Positions 44,142 through 52,555 of a stretch of 64,000 nucleotides of DNA are shown here, piece after piece. The translations under genes were made by a program, and so were the position numbers. The first letter of the stretch is position 1, and every line of letters starts with the position of its first letter. The stretch is from the NCBI GenBank assembly GCA_964547905.1, contig CAZJPN010000092.1:16062-80061 (forward strand). The letters run 5' to 3'. The DNA is from JAJYLM01 sp964547905 (lineage in GTDB: Bacteria; JAMCPX01). A model generated the notes under the pieces. That model was not told where the DNA came from. It made no database searches and saw only the letters and a program-made list of their open reading frames with translations.

Positions 44142-44926
44142 TGAATGTTTCCATCCTTTATTAAATGTTCAAGTCCATCTTCTATTAAAAGTTTATCCAA
44201 CAGGTAATCTGTTTTTACATGTTTTAATGATGCAAATATCGAATCCTTTATATGGGGATGCCCCTTTTCAAGCTCTGATATTATTTTCCTTATTTTTTGT
44301 CTGTTTGTCAACCGAGGCATCATTGAAACAGGACACTGTGGATCAATCAAAGGCGCTTCAAGACCCGAGGCATAGGCAAGTGCTGCCTGAGCTTTGACAT
44401 ATATCAAGGGCCTTATAACCATAACCTTATAATTATCAGAAATGCTTATTGCAGGCATTGCTTTTATTTGCCCGTTAAAAAAGATGTTCATCAATAGTGT
44501 CTCTATAAGATCGTCCATGTTGTGTCCAAGAGCGATCTTATTGCATCCAATTTTTGGTGTGAGGCTGTACAGCAGGCCTCTCCTCAGTCTCGAGCATAGA
44601 GAGCACAATAGCTTTTTGCCTTTGTTATGTTCGAGCGCAATCCTTAATATATGTGTGTGTTCTATCCTGTAATCGTAGCCATGTTGTTTAAGGTATGATT
44701 CGACAAGATCGCTTTTCATTCCCGGTGCACCGGTATCTATATGGACTGCAACGATACCGTATTTGATCGGTGCTTTGTGCCGTAGAATCTCGAGTGTATC
44801 CAACAATGTATAACTGTCCTTTCCCCCTGATACTGCAACAAGAATACGGTCGCCGTTTTTTATAAGATTGAAGTCCCCTATGGCTTTTCCAGCCAGCTTT
44901 ACAACATTGTTCTTATCGTCTGTCAT
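44138..44926 (-). CDS. ttcA: tRNA 2-thiocytidine synthetase TtcA-like
   Basis: PP-loop ATPase that thiolates C32 of tRNA using a 4Fe-4S cluster. The PP-loop VAVSGGKDSYTLLD, the CSLCSRLRRG cysteine pair and a third Cys in DPQCPVS match TtcA. I start at ATG 44926, since the preceding in-frame stretch back to a TTG at 45004 is unlike the family; no ribosome-binding site is clear. Length 262 aa is slightly shorter than E. coli TtcA. It sits between the PAS pseudo-kinase and galU. Confidence 0.85.
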   Translation of the reverse strand: MTDDKNNVVKLAGKAIGDFNLIKNGDRILVAVSGGKDSYTLLDTLEILRHKAPIKYGIVAVHIDTGAPGMKSDLVESYLKQHGYDYRIEHTHILRIALEHNKGKKLLCSLCSRLRRGLLYSLTPKIGCNKIALGHNMDDLIETLLMNIFFNGQIKAMPAISISDNYKVMVIRPLIYVKAQAALAYASGLEAPLIDPQCPVSMMPRLTNRQKIRKIISELEKGHPHIKDSIFASLKHVKTDYLLDKLLIEDGLEHLIKDGNIQ

Positions 44927-44993
44927 AATTATGGATATACTATCATCTAACCTTGAAAAGTAAACCCCGTTAGAAAGGGCGTGGCTATTGCTA

Positions 44994-46025
44994 CTAAGAA
45001 GCAACAGGCAGCGTTACTACAAAACTTGAACCAATGCCGAATTCGCTTACTACCTGTAACTGACCGGAATGTGCCTGAATAATCCTCTTTGCTGTAAGCA
45101 CCTCTATATAAAGTTTTTCCTCATCTTTCATGTGGGAGAAGGTGTGCTTGTCTGTTACATTTTCAAAGATTGATTCCGCTGTCCCCATACCTGTATTTGC
45201 GATTACAAGCATAATATAAGGTTTATCATCCACAATGTCGTCCTTGACTTCTATGTACAGAATATCCTTTTCGTGTTCTTCTTTTATCGCAAGGCTTAGC
45301 AGATTTATCAACCCCTTGGTGAATTTTTCCCTGTCGAGTTTTATTGTAAAGTTCTCAGCTTTATAAGCGGTGTATAGCATGATACCTTGTTTCTGTGCAA
45401 AAGGCTCAATACTTTTTACACACGATTTTATAACCCTTAAAACATCTACGTCGTCAAACTCGAGATTGAGAACGCCGGATGTCAACTGATTTATATCAAG
45501 CAGTGTTTCGAGTGCGTTCATGAGCATCCTGGTAGAATCTTTTGCCTGCCGGACATATACGTCTTCGGCTTTGAGTATTTGTTTGTTGTTGAATAGATCG
45601 TATAATGTATAGATGGGATCCTTCAATTCGTTTATCATCATGGAGGTGAGCTCTGATCTCTGTATAAGAAGGTGTTCTTCTACTGTTGTATCAAGCATAT
45701 TTAAAATAAAACCGGTGTATTTTTCTTCTACCATAATGGGAGATATTCCGAGTTTCATAAACTTGTTCTTTTCTTCTATGTGTATCCTTACAGGTGTATT
45801 CGTTTGTTTTACTTTTTCTATTGACTCGGATATCTTTTCCCAGTTTTCTTTTGAAAATATTGTGGAAATGGGCGTACCTATCAGCTTGTCTACTTCTTTA
45901 GAAAGAAACCGCAGAGCAGAGGGATTGGCATAAACTATGTTGTAAGACGAATCGGCTATCAAAATCCCGCTGTCAACGAAAGCCAGAAGCGTTTTCATTT
46001 TTTTGAATAATTCCGTACCAACCAT
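44994..46025 (-). CDS. PAS-domain protein with degenerate histidine kinase core
   Basis: A 343-aa cytoplasmic protein. Residues about 12-115 form a PAS domain (VDSGILIADSSYNIVYANPS). The dimerisation helix reads MMINELKDPIYTL where active kinases have SHELRTPL: Asn replaces the phospho-accepting His. In the ATPase part the N-box is NLLSLAI and the G1 box is IANTGMG instead of DxGxG, although a late GIGSSFVVTLP is kept. So it is probably a pseudo-kinase, sensing via PAS and acting by binding. It immediately follows the TPR gene of the chaperone cluster. Confidence 0.8.
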   Translation of the reverse strand: MVGTELFKKMKTLLAFVDSGILIADSSYNIVYANPSALRFLSKEVDKLIGTPISTIFSKENWEKISESIEKVKQTNTPVRIHIEEKNKFMKLGISPIMVEEKYTGFILNMLDTTVEEHLLIQRSELTSMMINELKDPIYTLYDLFNNKQILKAEDVYVRQAKDSTRMLMNALETLLDINQLTSGVLNLEFDDVDVLRVIKSCVKSIEPFAQKQGIMLYTAYKAENFTIKLDREKFTKGLINLLSLAIKEEHEKDILYIEVKDDIVDDKPYIMLVIANTGMGTAESIFENVTDKHTFSHMKDEEKLYIEVLTAKRIIQAHSGQLQVVSEFGIGSSFVVTLPVAS

Positions 46026-46622
46026 TTAAAATCCTATAATCCCAAGTTTTGTTAACTTATAAAACCTTCTCATAGTCTCAAAACGGTCTATGTTGTTGAT
46101 CGTCTGAAATATTTCTTCGGCTGTAGAATAGCCGTCAATCATTGACACAACATAGCCGTCTGTTTTATCGAGGTTATACTTTATAAGATCCTGTTCATTG
46201 ATGTTTAACTTAGGGATTTTTTTGAAACTGTACAATTCATTATAATAAAGTTTAATCAGTTGTGCTTTTACAATGGAGAGATATGCCATGAGCTGTTTAT
46301 TCGAATGATAAACCTTTTCATAAAGCCTTTCGAGGAATTCATACGCAAGTTCGTACCTGCGTGATTTTAAAAGTTCTCTTATATAGTTCATATTGACAAA
46401 TTCAGCACTTTTAAAGTCGGACTTTGGAACTTCTTCTGATGGCGGTGAAATCACCGGAGATTCCGTACTGAAGCCCGCTGATTCGATATAATCAATAGCC
46501 TGTTGATTGTTTGGATCAAGTTCCACCACCTTTCTCCATATAGTAACTGCATCCTCGGTCTTGCCATAGCCGTAAAGTGTCAAACCATCCTGTAATAATT
46601 TTTCTATCTCTTCCTGGTTCAT
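46026..46622 (-). CDS. TPR protein with C-terminal winged-helix-like module
   Basis: A 198-aa protein. Residues about 3-45 contain a TPR-type pair (GLTLYGYGKTEDAVTIWRKV), the middle is helical (about 75-130), and residues about 149-198 form a small module beginning GYVVSMIDGYSTAEEI and ending KLTKLGIIGF. The same module opens the J-domain protein two genes upstream (FVVSLIDGRTSAKEI ... NHNVVEF). Such IDG.s..EI domains look like winged helices and may mediate protein contacts. It overlaps the hsp70-like gene by 4 bases and abuts the pseudo-kinase. No enzyme motif is seen. Confidence 0.65.
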   Translation of the reverse strand: MNQEEIEKLLQDGLTLYGYGKTEDAVTIWRKVVELDPNNQQAIDYIESAGFSTESPVISPPSEEVPKSDFKSAEFVNMNYIRELLKSRRYELAYEFLERLYEKVYHSNKQLMAYLSIVKAQLIKLYYNELYSFKKIPKLNINEQDLIKYNLDKTDGYVVSMIDGYSTAEEIFQTINNIDRFETMRRFYKLTKLGIIGF

Positions 46623-48196
46623 TGGTCCTTTAGTTCTAATTCAAGAGAGATCATGCTTTCTTTCATAGTGGTTATCTCTTCAGCACTTAATCCGCTCTTT
46701 GCTTCAAGAGTAACAGTTTGTTCTATCCCGAGGTCAGCGTCCTTCGCCGTTACCCTGAGAATACCCTCGCTGTTCATGTCGAAACCGACCTCGATATTGG
46801 GTTCGCCTTTTTTGGAAAGTCTTACTCCGCTTAGAACGAACTCTCCGAGAAGTTCGTTATCATTCGCCATCTTTTCGTTGCCTTGATAAACAGCTATTCT
46901 TACCGCATCTTGATTATCATAGGTTGTTGTGAACCGACGCGTTTTTGTTACAGGTACCGCTGTATTTCTCGGTATGATTTCTGTAAAAACGCCGCCTTTT
47001 GTCTGTATACCGAGGGACAGGGCAGTAATGTCGACAAGTATATTTGAGGGTAGAGGTGATACGATATTATAAGCGTGTATGGCTGCCCCTTCTGCCACTA
47101 CTTCATCAGGGTTTATACTCCTGTTTGGTTGTTTTTCGAAAAATTCAGCCACCTTTTTTATAATGAGTGGTGCCCTTGTCTGACCCCCTACAAGTATAAC
47201 CTCAGCAATGTCACTCTTTTTAAGCCCGGCGTCATCTAATGTATTCTTACATATCTGTATGGTCTGTTCAACCAGTTCATGCATAAATCCTTCAAGAACG
47301 CTCCTTGTTATTACTGTGTTGTAGTGAATCGACCCCTGTGAAGTCTCTGTCAGGAATGGCAAAGATATTGTTGTCTCTATTTGAGAAGAAAGTTCTATCT
47401 TTGCCCTTTCTACGGCGTCCTTTAATCTCTGCATTGCCATTACATCCTGTTTTAAATCCGTTCCATTTATTTTCTTAAAATCTTCGAGTATGTAATTAAT
47501 AATTCTATTATCGATATCCTCTCCGCCGAGGTATGTATTACCTGCTGTAGACAATACTTCATATACTCCTTCCCCAAGTTCGAGTATCGAGATGTCAAAG
47601 GTGCCTCCTCCAAAATCATAGACGGCTATAAGTTCATTCTTTTTCCCCCTTTTCTGTCCATAAGCCAGAGCGGATGCAGTTGGCTCGTTTATGATCCTTA
47701 AGACTTTTAATCCGGCTATCTCAGCGGCATCTATTGTAGCCTGTCTTTGATTTTCGTTAAAATAGGCTGGCACTGTAATACATGCACCCTCTATATCATC
47801 TTCGAGAAACCCCTGTGCTACATTTTTTGCCTCAAGCAGTATAAAGGCGCTGATCTCGGGAATACTTATAGATTTTTCCCCGCATATAACCCGTATATCC
47901 TGGTGAGGGCCTTCCACAATTTCATAGGGCACTTTCGTCTTTGTAACCTGTACTTCCTTAGAATCATATCTTCTGCCTATAAGTCTCTTTGCTGCGAAGA
48001 TTGTATTTTTGGGATTTGTTATTGATTGCCGTTTAGCCCTTACACCGACAAGGTTTTTTTCATCACTGGTGATAGCAAAGTAACTCGGTATGAGTCTGTT
48101 GCCTGTTGAAGATGGTATAACCAAAGGCTTGCCGTTTAACATGGCAGCAACACATGTGTTTGTGGTACCGAGATCGATACCTATTGTTTTACCCAT
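46619..48196 (-). CDS. Hsp70 (DnaK-like) chaperone lacking the C-terminal lid
   Basis: A 525-aa Hsp70. The ATPase domain is complete: IGIDLGTTNTCVA, IINEPTASALAYG, VYDFGGGTFDISIL and ILVGGQTRAPLI. The beta substrate-binding domain follows (LSLGIQTKGGVFTEIIPRN to about residue 500). The protein ends soon after at LELELKDQ, about 110 residues short of DnaK, so the alpha-helical lid is essentially missing. It is encoded between a J-domain protein and a TPR protein with 2-base and minus-4-base spacing, not with grpE or dnaJ, so it is an accessory Hsp70, not the housekeeping copy. Confidence 0.92.
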   Translation of the reverse strand: MGKTIGIDLGTTNTCVAAMLNGKPLVIPSSTGNRLIPSYFAITSDEKNLVGVRAKRQSITNPKNTIFAAKRLIGRRYDSKEVQVTKTKVPYEIVEGPHQDIRVICGEKSISIPEISAFILLEAKNVAQGFLEDDIEGACITVPAYFNENQRQATIDAAEIAGLKVLRIINEPTASALAYGQKRGKKNELIAVYDFGGGTFDISILELGEGVYEVLSTAGNTYLGGEDIDNRIINYILEDFKKINGTDLKQDVMAMQRLKDAVERAKIELSSQIETTISLPFLTETSQGSIHYNTVITRSVLEGFMHELVEQTIQICKNTLDDAGLKKSDIAEVILVGGQTRAPLIIKKVAEFFEKQPNRSINPDEVVAEGAAIHAYNIVSPLPSNILVDITALSLGIQTKGGVFTEIIPRNTAVPVTKTRRFTTTYDNQDAVRIAVYQGNEKMANDNELLGEFVLSGVRLSKKGEPNIEVGFDMNSEGILRVTAKDADLGIEQTVTLEAKSGLSAEEITTMKESMISLELELKDQ

Positions 48197-48198
48197 AA

Positions 48199-49329
48199 TT
48201 ATTTAATCAAACTCCTCAATTGTTTTATTTCTACCTTAATATCATCCGTTTTAACACCAAGGGCAATAGTTTGTTCATATTCGAATAAGGAGCTTTTAAG
48301 AAGCCCGGCTTTTTTATATATTTTAGCAAGCAAAAGATGATAATCGGGGTTTTTCGGATCTAGTTCTATGGCCTTTTGGCAGTAATTTTTAGCCTCCTTC
48401 ATAGGCTGATTAAAGTCATACATTACAGAGGCAAGTTTATAGTATATGGATTTTTTTTCGTTGGTAAGTTCTATTGCAGTTTTCAGAAAATTTAATGCAT
48501 CCTCCGGCTTATTCAATTCGACGCTTATATCCGCCTTTTTTAGCAAGTCCTCATATCTATTTGCCTTCATATGCCTTTCCGCCTCTTGCACCTTGTTGAT
48601 ATACTCTTTATCATAAGGATTATAGGAGACTGCCAATTTTAGGTTAATATAGGCGTTGGAATAGTCATTATCCATGAAGGCCTTTATCCCAAGCTTGTAG
48701 TATGTCGATGCTTTTTTGACTCGATCTTTTATCTGATCCGTTATGATGTGCTTTGTTGATGTTTCAACGGTAGTTTTTTCAAGCTTGAGGGTATCAGTCT
48801 TTGATTTAGCAGTTGATGCCTCTGGTTTAGTCTCTATTGTTTTTTTGGTAGCTTTGTTTTTTAATGTTTCGTAAGCCTGTTGTACTTTTTTATATATATC
48901 CTCAAGAAAATGCTTGTCTTCGGGAAGAACGGCTCTTGCGTAATAACTGTCCGGATGGAACATCTTTGTCTTTTCGAAGTATGCTTCTTTAATCTGCTCC
49001 ATAGGAGCACTCTCAGAAACACCGAGCATTGAATATGGATCTGCATTCTCATAAATAGCATAGAGGTCTTTTATTGATTGCTCGGTTTGTTTCTGTTCAT
49101 TGGATTTAATAGGGGGATGTAAAGAGGAATCACTCTGTTTAAATTCAACCACATTGTGATTTCTTAGATTTTCAAGGATCTTATTTACCGAGGTTAATCC
49201 AAAACCTGTTACTTTTGCTATTTCTTTTGCCGATGTTCTTCCATCGATGAGCGATACTACAAACTTCTCTTGCTCTGTTAACCCTGAAACACTACTTACC
49301 TGTTTGATAAGTTTTGGCATAGATTCCAT
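48199..49329 (-). CDS. J-domain protein with winged-helix-like N-terminus and TPR repeats
   Basis: A 376-aa co-chaperone. An IDG-type module covers about residues 15-65, then a J domain at about 90-160 (DPYSMLGVSESAPMEQIKEA, with the HPD tripeptide in KMFHPDSYY), a charged linker, and TPR repeats from about 205 to the end (AYINLKLAVSYNPYDKEYIN and two later units). The HPD motif predicts stimulation of the Hsp70 encoded two bases downstream. Start choice is uncertain: ATG 49329 has AAGGA very close, ATG 49320 and the upstream 49365 are alternatives. A TATAAT at 49432-49427 on this strand may belong to its promoter. Confidence 0.8.
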   Translation of the reverse strand: MESMPKLIKQVSSVSGLTEQEKFVVSLIDGRTSAKEIAKVTGFGLTSVNKILENLRNHNVVEFKQSDSSLHPPIKSNEQKQTEQSIKDLYAIYENADPYSMLGVSESAPMEQIKEAYFEKTKMFHPDSYYARAVLPEDKHFLEDIYKKVQQAYETLKNKATKKTIETKPEASTAKSKTDTLKLEKTTVETSTKHIITDQIKDRVKKASTYYKLGIKAFMDNDYSNAYINLKLAVSYNPYDKEYINKVQEAERHMKANRYEDLLKKADISVELNKPEDALNFLKTAIELTNEKKSIYYKLASVMYDFNQPMKEAKNYCQKAIELDPKNPDYHLLLAKIYKKAGLLKSSLFEYEQTIALGVKTDDIKVEIKQLRSLIK

Positions 49330-49529
49330 ATTCCTTATTTGTAATAATATTAATATTTTTGTCAAGCACTAAAACGATCAATGTCTAAAGCCTATATTTA
49401 TTTGCACAGTCTGTTTTTTTTGCAAAATTATAACATAAATGTACTTACACATTACTTACAGATAGGTATTTTTTAAGTTTGTCCTTGTGATTGACAATTA
49501 GATTCCATTTATATATAAATATATTGATT

Positions 49530-50471
49530 ATGTTCAAACATAAATTAATTTATAAGATTTTTGCTATAATAATGACATTTGTGTTTGTTTCATCCACATG
49601 GGCAGCAGATATTGCCATTATAAAAACACGTAATCTTGTGCCATACAACGAGGCTATCACGGGTTTTACCGTAAATTGTAGTGCTCTACGTACCAAAGAG
49701 TATGACATGGAAGAGAACCAGGCACGCGGGGAAGAGATTGCAGGGCAGATAAATGAAAGTAAGCCATCCGTTGTACTCGCTGTAGGCGCCCCTGCTGCCC
49801 AAATAGCAAAACTGTATATAGACAAATCAATTCCTGTTGTATTTATAATGGTTCAGAGCCCCGAGAAAATAGGTCTTCAAGATATAGCCAATTTGACAGG
49901 AATTTCACTCAATATTCCCGTAGAGACGCAGTTGCGTGCATTAAAAGCCCTGGTTCCTTCTGTAATCAGGGTTGGCGCAATATACAACCCAAGGAATACG
50001 GCTCAGGAAATCAATCAGGCAATGAGGATCTCCAATCAACTTGGATTCAGGCTTATTGCAGCAAAAGTGGATACCCCCAATGACGTTACAAGGGCACTCA
50101 GAGCATTTGCTGAAGGTATAGATGCATACTGGATGCTTCCCGATATAACAGTCATGCAGGCATTTACAACGATCCTGAACTATACAAACGACAGAAGGAT
50201 ACCGTTTCTTGCTCCATCAAAGATTATGGTAGACAGGGGAGCGCTTGTTTCGCTTGCTCCTAATTATGCAAATATAGGAAGTCAGGGATGCGGTATCGTT
50301 AATCAGATAATCAGCGGGACAAAACCATCTCAAATTCCTATTTCTCCTCCCACGGGATTGGAACTCACGGTTAATCTTACAGCGGCTAAAACGCTCGGAT
50401 TGCAGAGCATTGCAACAAATGCAATGACATTTGCAGCATCAGAAGGCTACAAGATAAGCATATCACAGTAA
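49530..50471 (+). CDS. ABC-type substrate-binding protein (PF04392-like), exported
   Basis: A 313-aa periplasmic binding protein from ATG 49530; the frame is open to 49491 but the signal peptide (IFAIIMTFVFVSSTWA-A) favours the internal start. The body matches the ABC_sub_bind family: EEIAGQINESKPSVVLAVG, AKLYIDKSIPVVFIMV, VGAIYNPRNTAQEINQAM and a DAYWMLPDITVM segment. No permease or ATPase gene is adjacent, so the protein may serve a distant transporter or have become a sensor. No ribosome-binding site is evident. The ligand cannot be told from sequence. Confidence 0.8.
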   Translation: MFKHKLIYKIFAIIMTFVFVSSTWAADIAIIKTRNLVPYNEAITGFTVNCSALRTKEYDMEENQARGEEIAGQINESKPSVVLAVGAPAAQIAKLYIDKSIPVVFIMVQSPEKIGLQDIANLTGISLNIPVETQLRALKALVPSVIRVGAIYNPRNTAQEINQAMRISNQLGFRLIAAKVDTPNDVTRALRAFAEGIDAYWMLPDITVMQAFTTILNYTNDRRIPFLAPSKIMVDRGALVSLAPNYANIGSQGCGIVNQIISGTKPSQIPISPPTGLELTVNLTAAKTLGLQSIATNAMTFAASEGYKISISQ

Positions 50472-50490
50472 AACTCAAGAAGGCGGTAAA

Positions 50491-51912
50491 TTGGACAATA
50501 TAATTAAATTCGGAACATCTGGGTTTAGGGGCATTATTGCAGACTCGTTTACTTTTAGGACTCTTACTGCAACAGTACATGCTGTAGCAGATTACGTAAA
50601 AGCGCATTCAATCAATGCCCAGCCAAGACTTATGGTAGGCTATGATCCCAGGTTTATGGGAGAGGTTTTTGCAAAAGATGTAGCGGAAAATCTGAATATG
50701 CGCGGCGTAGATGTTGTCTTAACAAATAGGGATACCCCAACACCTGTTATAGCATTCTATGTTATAGCTCATAAGCTTGATGGGGCTATAAATATTACCG
50801 CAAGTCATAATCCGCCCATCTACACGGGTATAAAATTTACACCATCATGGGGGGGGCCGGCCATGCCCGAAGAGACAAAGCAAATAGAGTCTATGGCGAA
50901 CCAATACCTTGCTGAGAACAGCTTATTCGGGCAAACACAAAAAAATAAGGGTAAAACAGAATTTGTAGATCCTATGTCGGAATATATCGATCATCTGAAC
51001 GACATGATAGATTTTAAAGAGATTGCCAAGGCTAATTTAAAGATAGCAATAGATCCCCTGCACGGAGCAGGCCGAGGCTATCTTAAAAGAATATGTGAAA
51101 CACATGGTATAAAATATGTATCCATACATGAGGCAAGAGATCCATACTTTGGCGGTGCCGTTCCCGACCCCAATGAAACTAATCTTTTTGAATTGAAAAA
51201 GCTTATGGCGGAAGATGAGACCATTGCCCTCGGCATGGCAACCGACGGCGATGCAGACAGATTCGGTATTTTAGACAGGCACGGCAGGTTTATAATACCT
51301 GATTATGTACTCGCGATTCTATCGGAGTATGTGCTTTCAACACGTGATTTTGAGGGAGGGCTTGGCAGATCAATTGCGACAACACATCTTATTGACAGGA
51401 TAGCCCGTCAGCACAAAAGAGAGGTTTATGAAACACCCGTAGGTTTTAAGTACATAGGTAAACTGCTGACAGAGGGAAAGATCGTGTTTGGAGGAGAAGA
51501 AAGCGGCGGGCTTTCTATTATAGGGCATATACCGGATAAGGACGGGATTATTGCAGGTCTGCTCATGCTTGAGGCAGTTGCAAGAACGAATAAGACGGGC
51601 AGTTTCCTTCTGGAAGATATCTATAAAATGGTTGGAACCTTATATGCCGACAGAAGGGATATAGAGCTTGATAATGATAGCCATGCGCATGCGAAGGCAT
51701 TAATGTCAAACCCTTCGATATTGATTGATAAGTTTAAGCCCCTGGAGGTTGATAGAACAGAAGGGCTAAAATTGCTGTTGGAAGGCGGATCATGGCTTCT
51801 CTTGAGATTATCGGGAACCGAGCCTGTAATAAGGATTTATGCAGAAGGAAGACAGCAAACAGAAACGGAACAGTATATAAACAGTGTACAGGAGATATTG
51901 AAGCATGCTTAG
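50491..51912 (+). CDS. Phosphoglucomutase/phosphomannomutase family protein
   Basis: Alpha-D-phosphohexomutase of 473 aa. It starts with TTG at 50491, preceded by AAGGCGG, giving FGTSGFRGIIADSF at the N-terminus. The phosphoserine loop is ITASHNPP, the metal loop TDGDADRFG, the sugar loop GEESGGLS and the phosphate-binding loop RLSGTEPVIRIY. It interconverts hexose 1- and 6-phosphates; with galU in the same window it could feed UDP-glucose. Glucose versus mannose preference is not decided by these motifs. Confidence 0.92.
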   Translation: MDNIIKFGTSGFRGIIADSFTFRTLTATVHAVADYVKAHSINAQPRLMVGYDPRFMGEVFAKDVAENLNMRGVDVVLTNRDTPTPVIAFYVIAHKLDGAINITASHNPPIYTGIKFTPSWGGPAMPEETKQIESMANQYLAENSLFGQTQKNKGKTEFVDPMSEYIDHLNDMIDFKEIAKANLKIAIDPLHGAGRGYLKRICETHGIKYVSIHEARDPYFGGAVPDPNETNLFELKKLMAEDETIALGMATDGDADRFGILDRHGRFIIPDYVLAILSEYVLSTRDFEGGLGRSIATTHLIDRIARQHKREVYETPVGFKYIGKLLTEGKIVFGGEESGGLSIIGHIPDKDGIIAGLLMLEAVARTNKTGSFLLEDIYKMVGTLYADRRDIELDNDSHAHAKALMSNPSILIDKFKPLEVDRTEGLKLLLEGGSWLLLRLSGTEPVIRIYAEGRQQTETEQYINSVQEILKHA

Positions 51913-52555
51913 AATAAAATGTATTGCAGTTGGACAACTCTGGACGAACAGCTATATAGTTTGGGATGCAGACAGCATGGAAGGTATACTTGTTGATCCT
52001 GGTGATGAGGGTGACAGATTGATACGGGAAATAAAAAAAAACAAGATCATTTTAAAACAAATCATCATAACGCATGGTCATTTCGATCATCTCAAGGATG
52101 CAGCGTATGTAAGTGCTGAACTGAAAGTTCCGGTGCTTGCAAGCAAGGTAGAACTGCCAATTATTAAACATGTTTCAGAGCAGGCAACATTATTCGGCTT
52201 CCCACCGATAAAACCTCCGGAGATAAATGTTTATCTTGAACAAGGCAGCAATATCAATGTTGGTTCATACACGTTCAAAGTGCTCAGTACACCAGGGCAT
52301 TCTCTGGGCAGCATAACCCTGTACAATAGTTCAGAAGGTATAGCCATTGTAGGAGACCTCATATTTTTAGAGTCTATCGGCAGAACGGATATAACCGGCG
52401 GTGATTATGAGACATTGTTAAAGAGCATTAAGGAACATATACTCACCCTGCCTGATGATACAAAGATATTATCCGGGCATGGTGAAGAAACAACGGTTGG
52501 ACATGAAAGATTATATAATCCATTTTTAACAGGTGTTTATAGATATGAAGCTTGA
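51905..52555 (+). CDS. Metallo-beta-lactamase-fold hydrolase (glyoxalase II-like)
   Basis: A 216-aa MBL-fold protein with the metal motif THGHFDHLKD near residue 57, a later His in STPGHSLGS, an Asp in VGDLIF and a C-terminal SGHGEET. The layout matches GloB-like/YcbL hydrolases that act on thioesters. The start overlaps the previous gene by 8 bases and the end overlaps coaBC by 11 bases, so it belongs to that operon. Substrate unknown. Confidence 0.88.
   Translation: MLRIKCIAVGQLWTNSYIVWDADSMEGILVDPGDEGDRLIREIKKNKIILKQIIITHGHFDHLKDAAYVSAELKVPVLASKVELPIIKHVSEQATLFGFPPIKPPEINVYLEQGSNINVGSYTFKVLSTPGHSLGSITLYNSSEGIAIVGDLIFLESIGRTDITGGDYETLLKSIKEHILTLPDDTKILSGHGEETTVGHERLYNPFLTGVYRYEA

Noticed and set aside
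49338..49365. TTGACA-N16-TACAAA promoter for the J-domain gene on the - strand
   Set aside because: Transcription would start at about 49331, after the AAGGA ribosome-binding site, so it does not fit the likely start codons; an upstream TATAAT is preferred.
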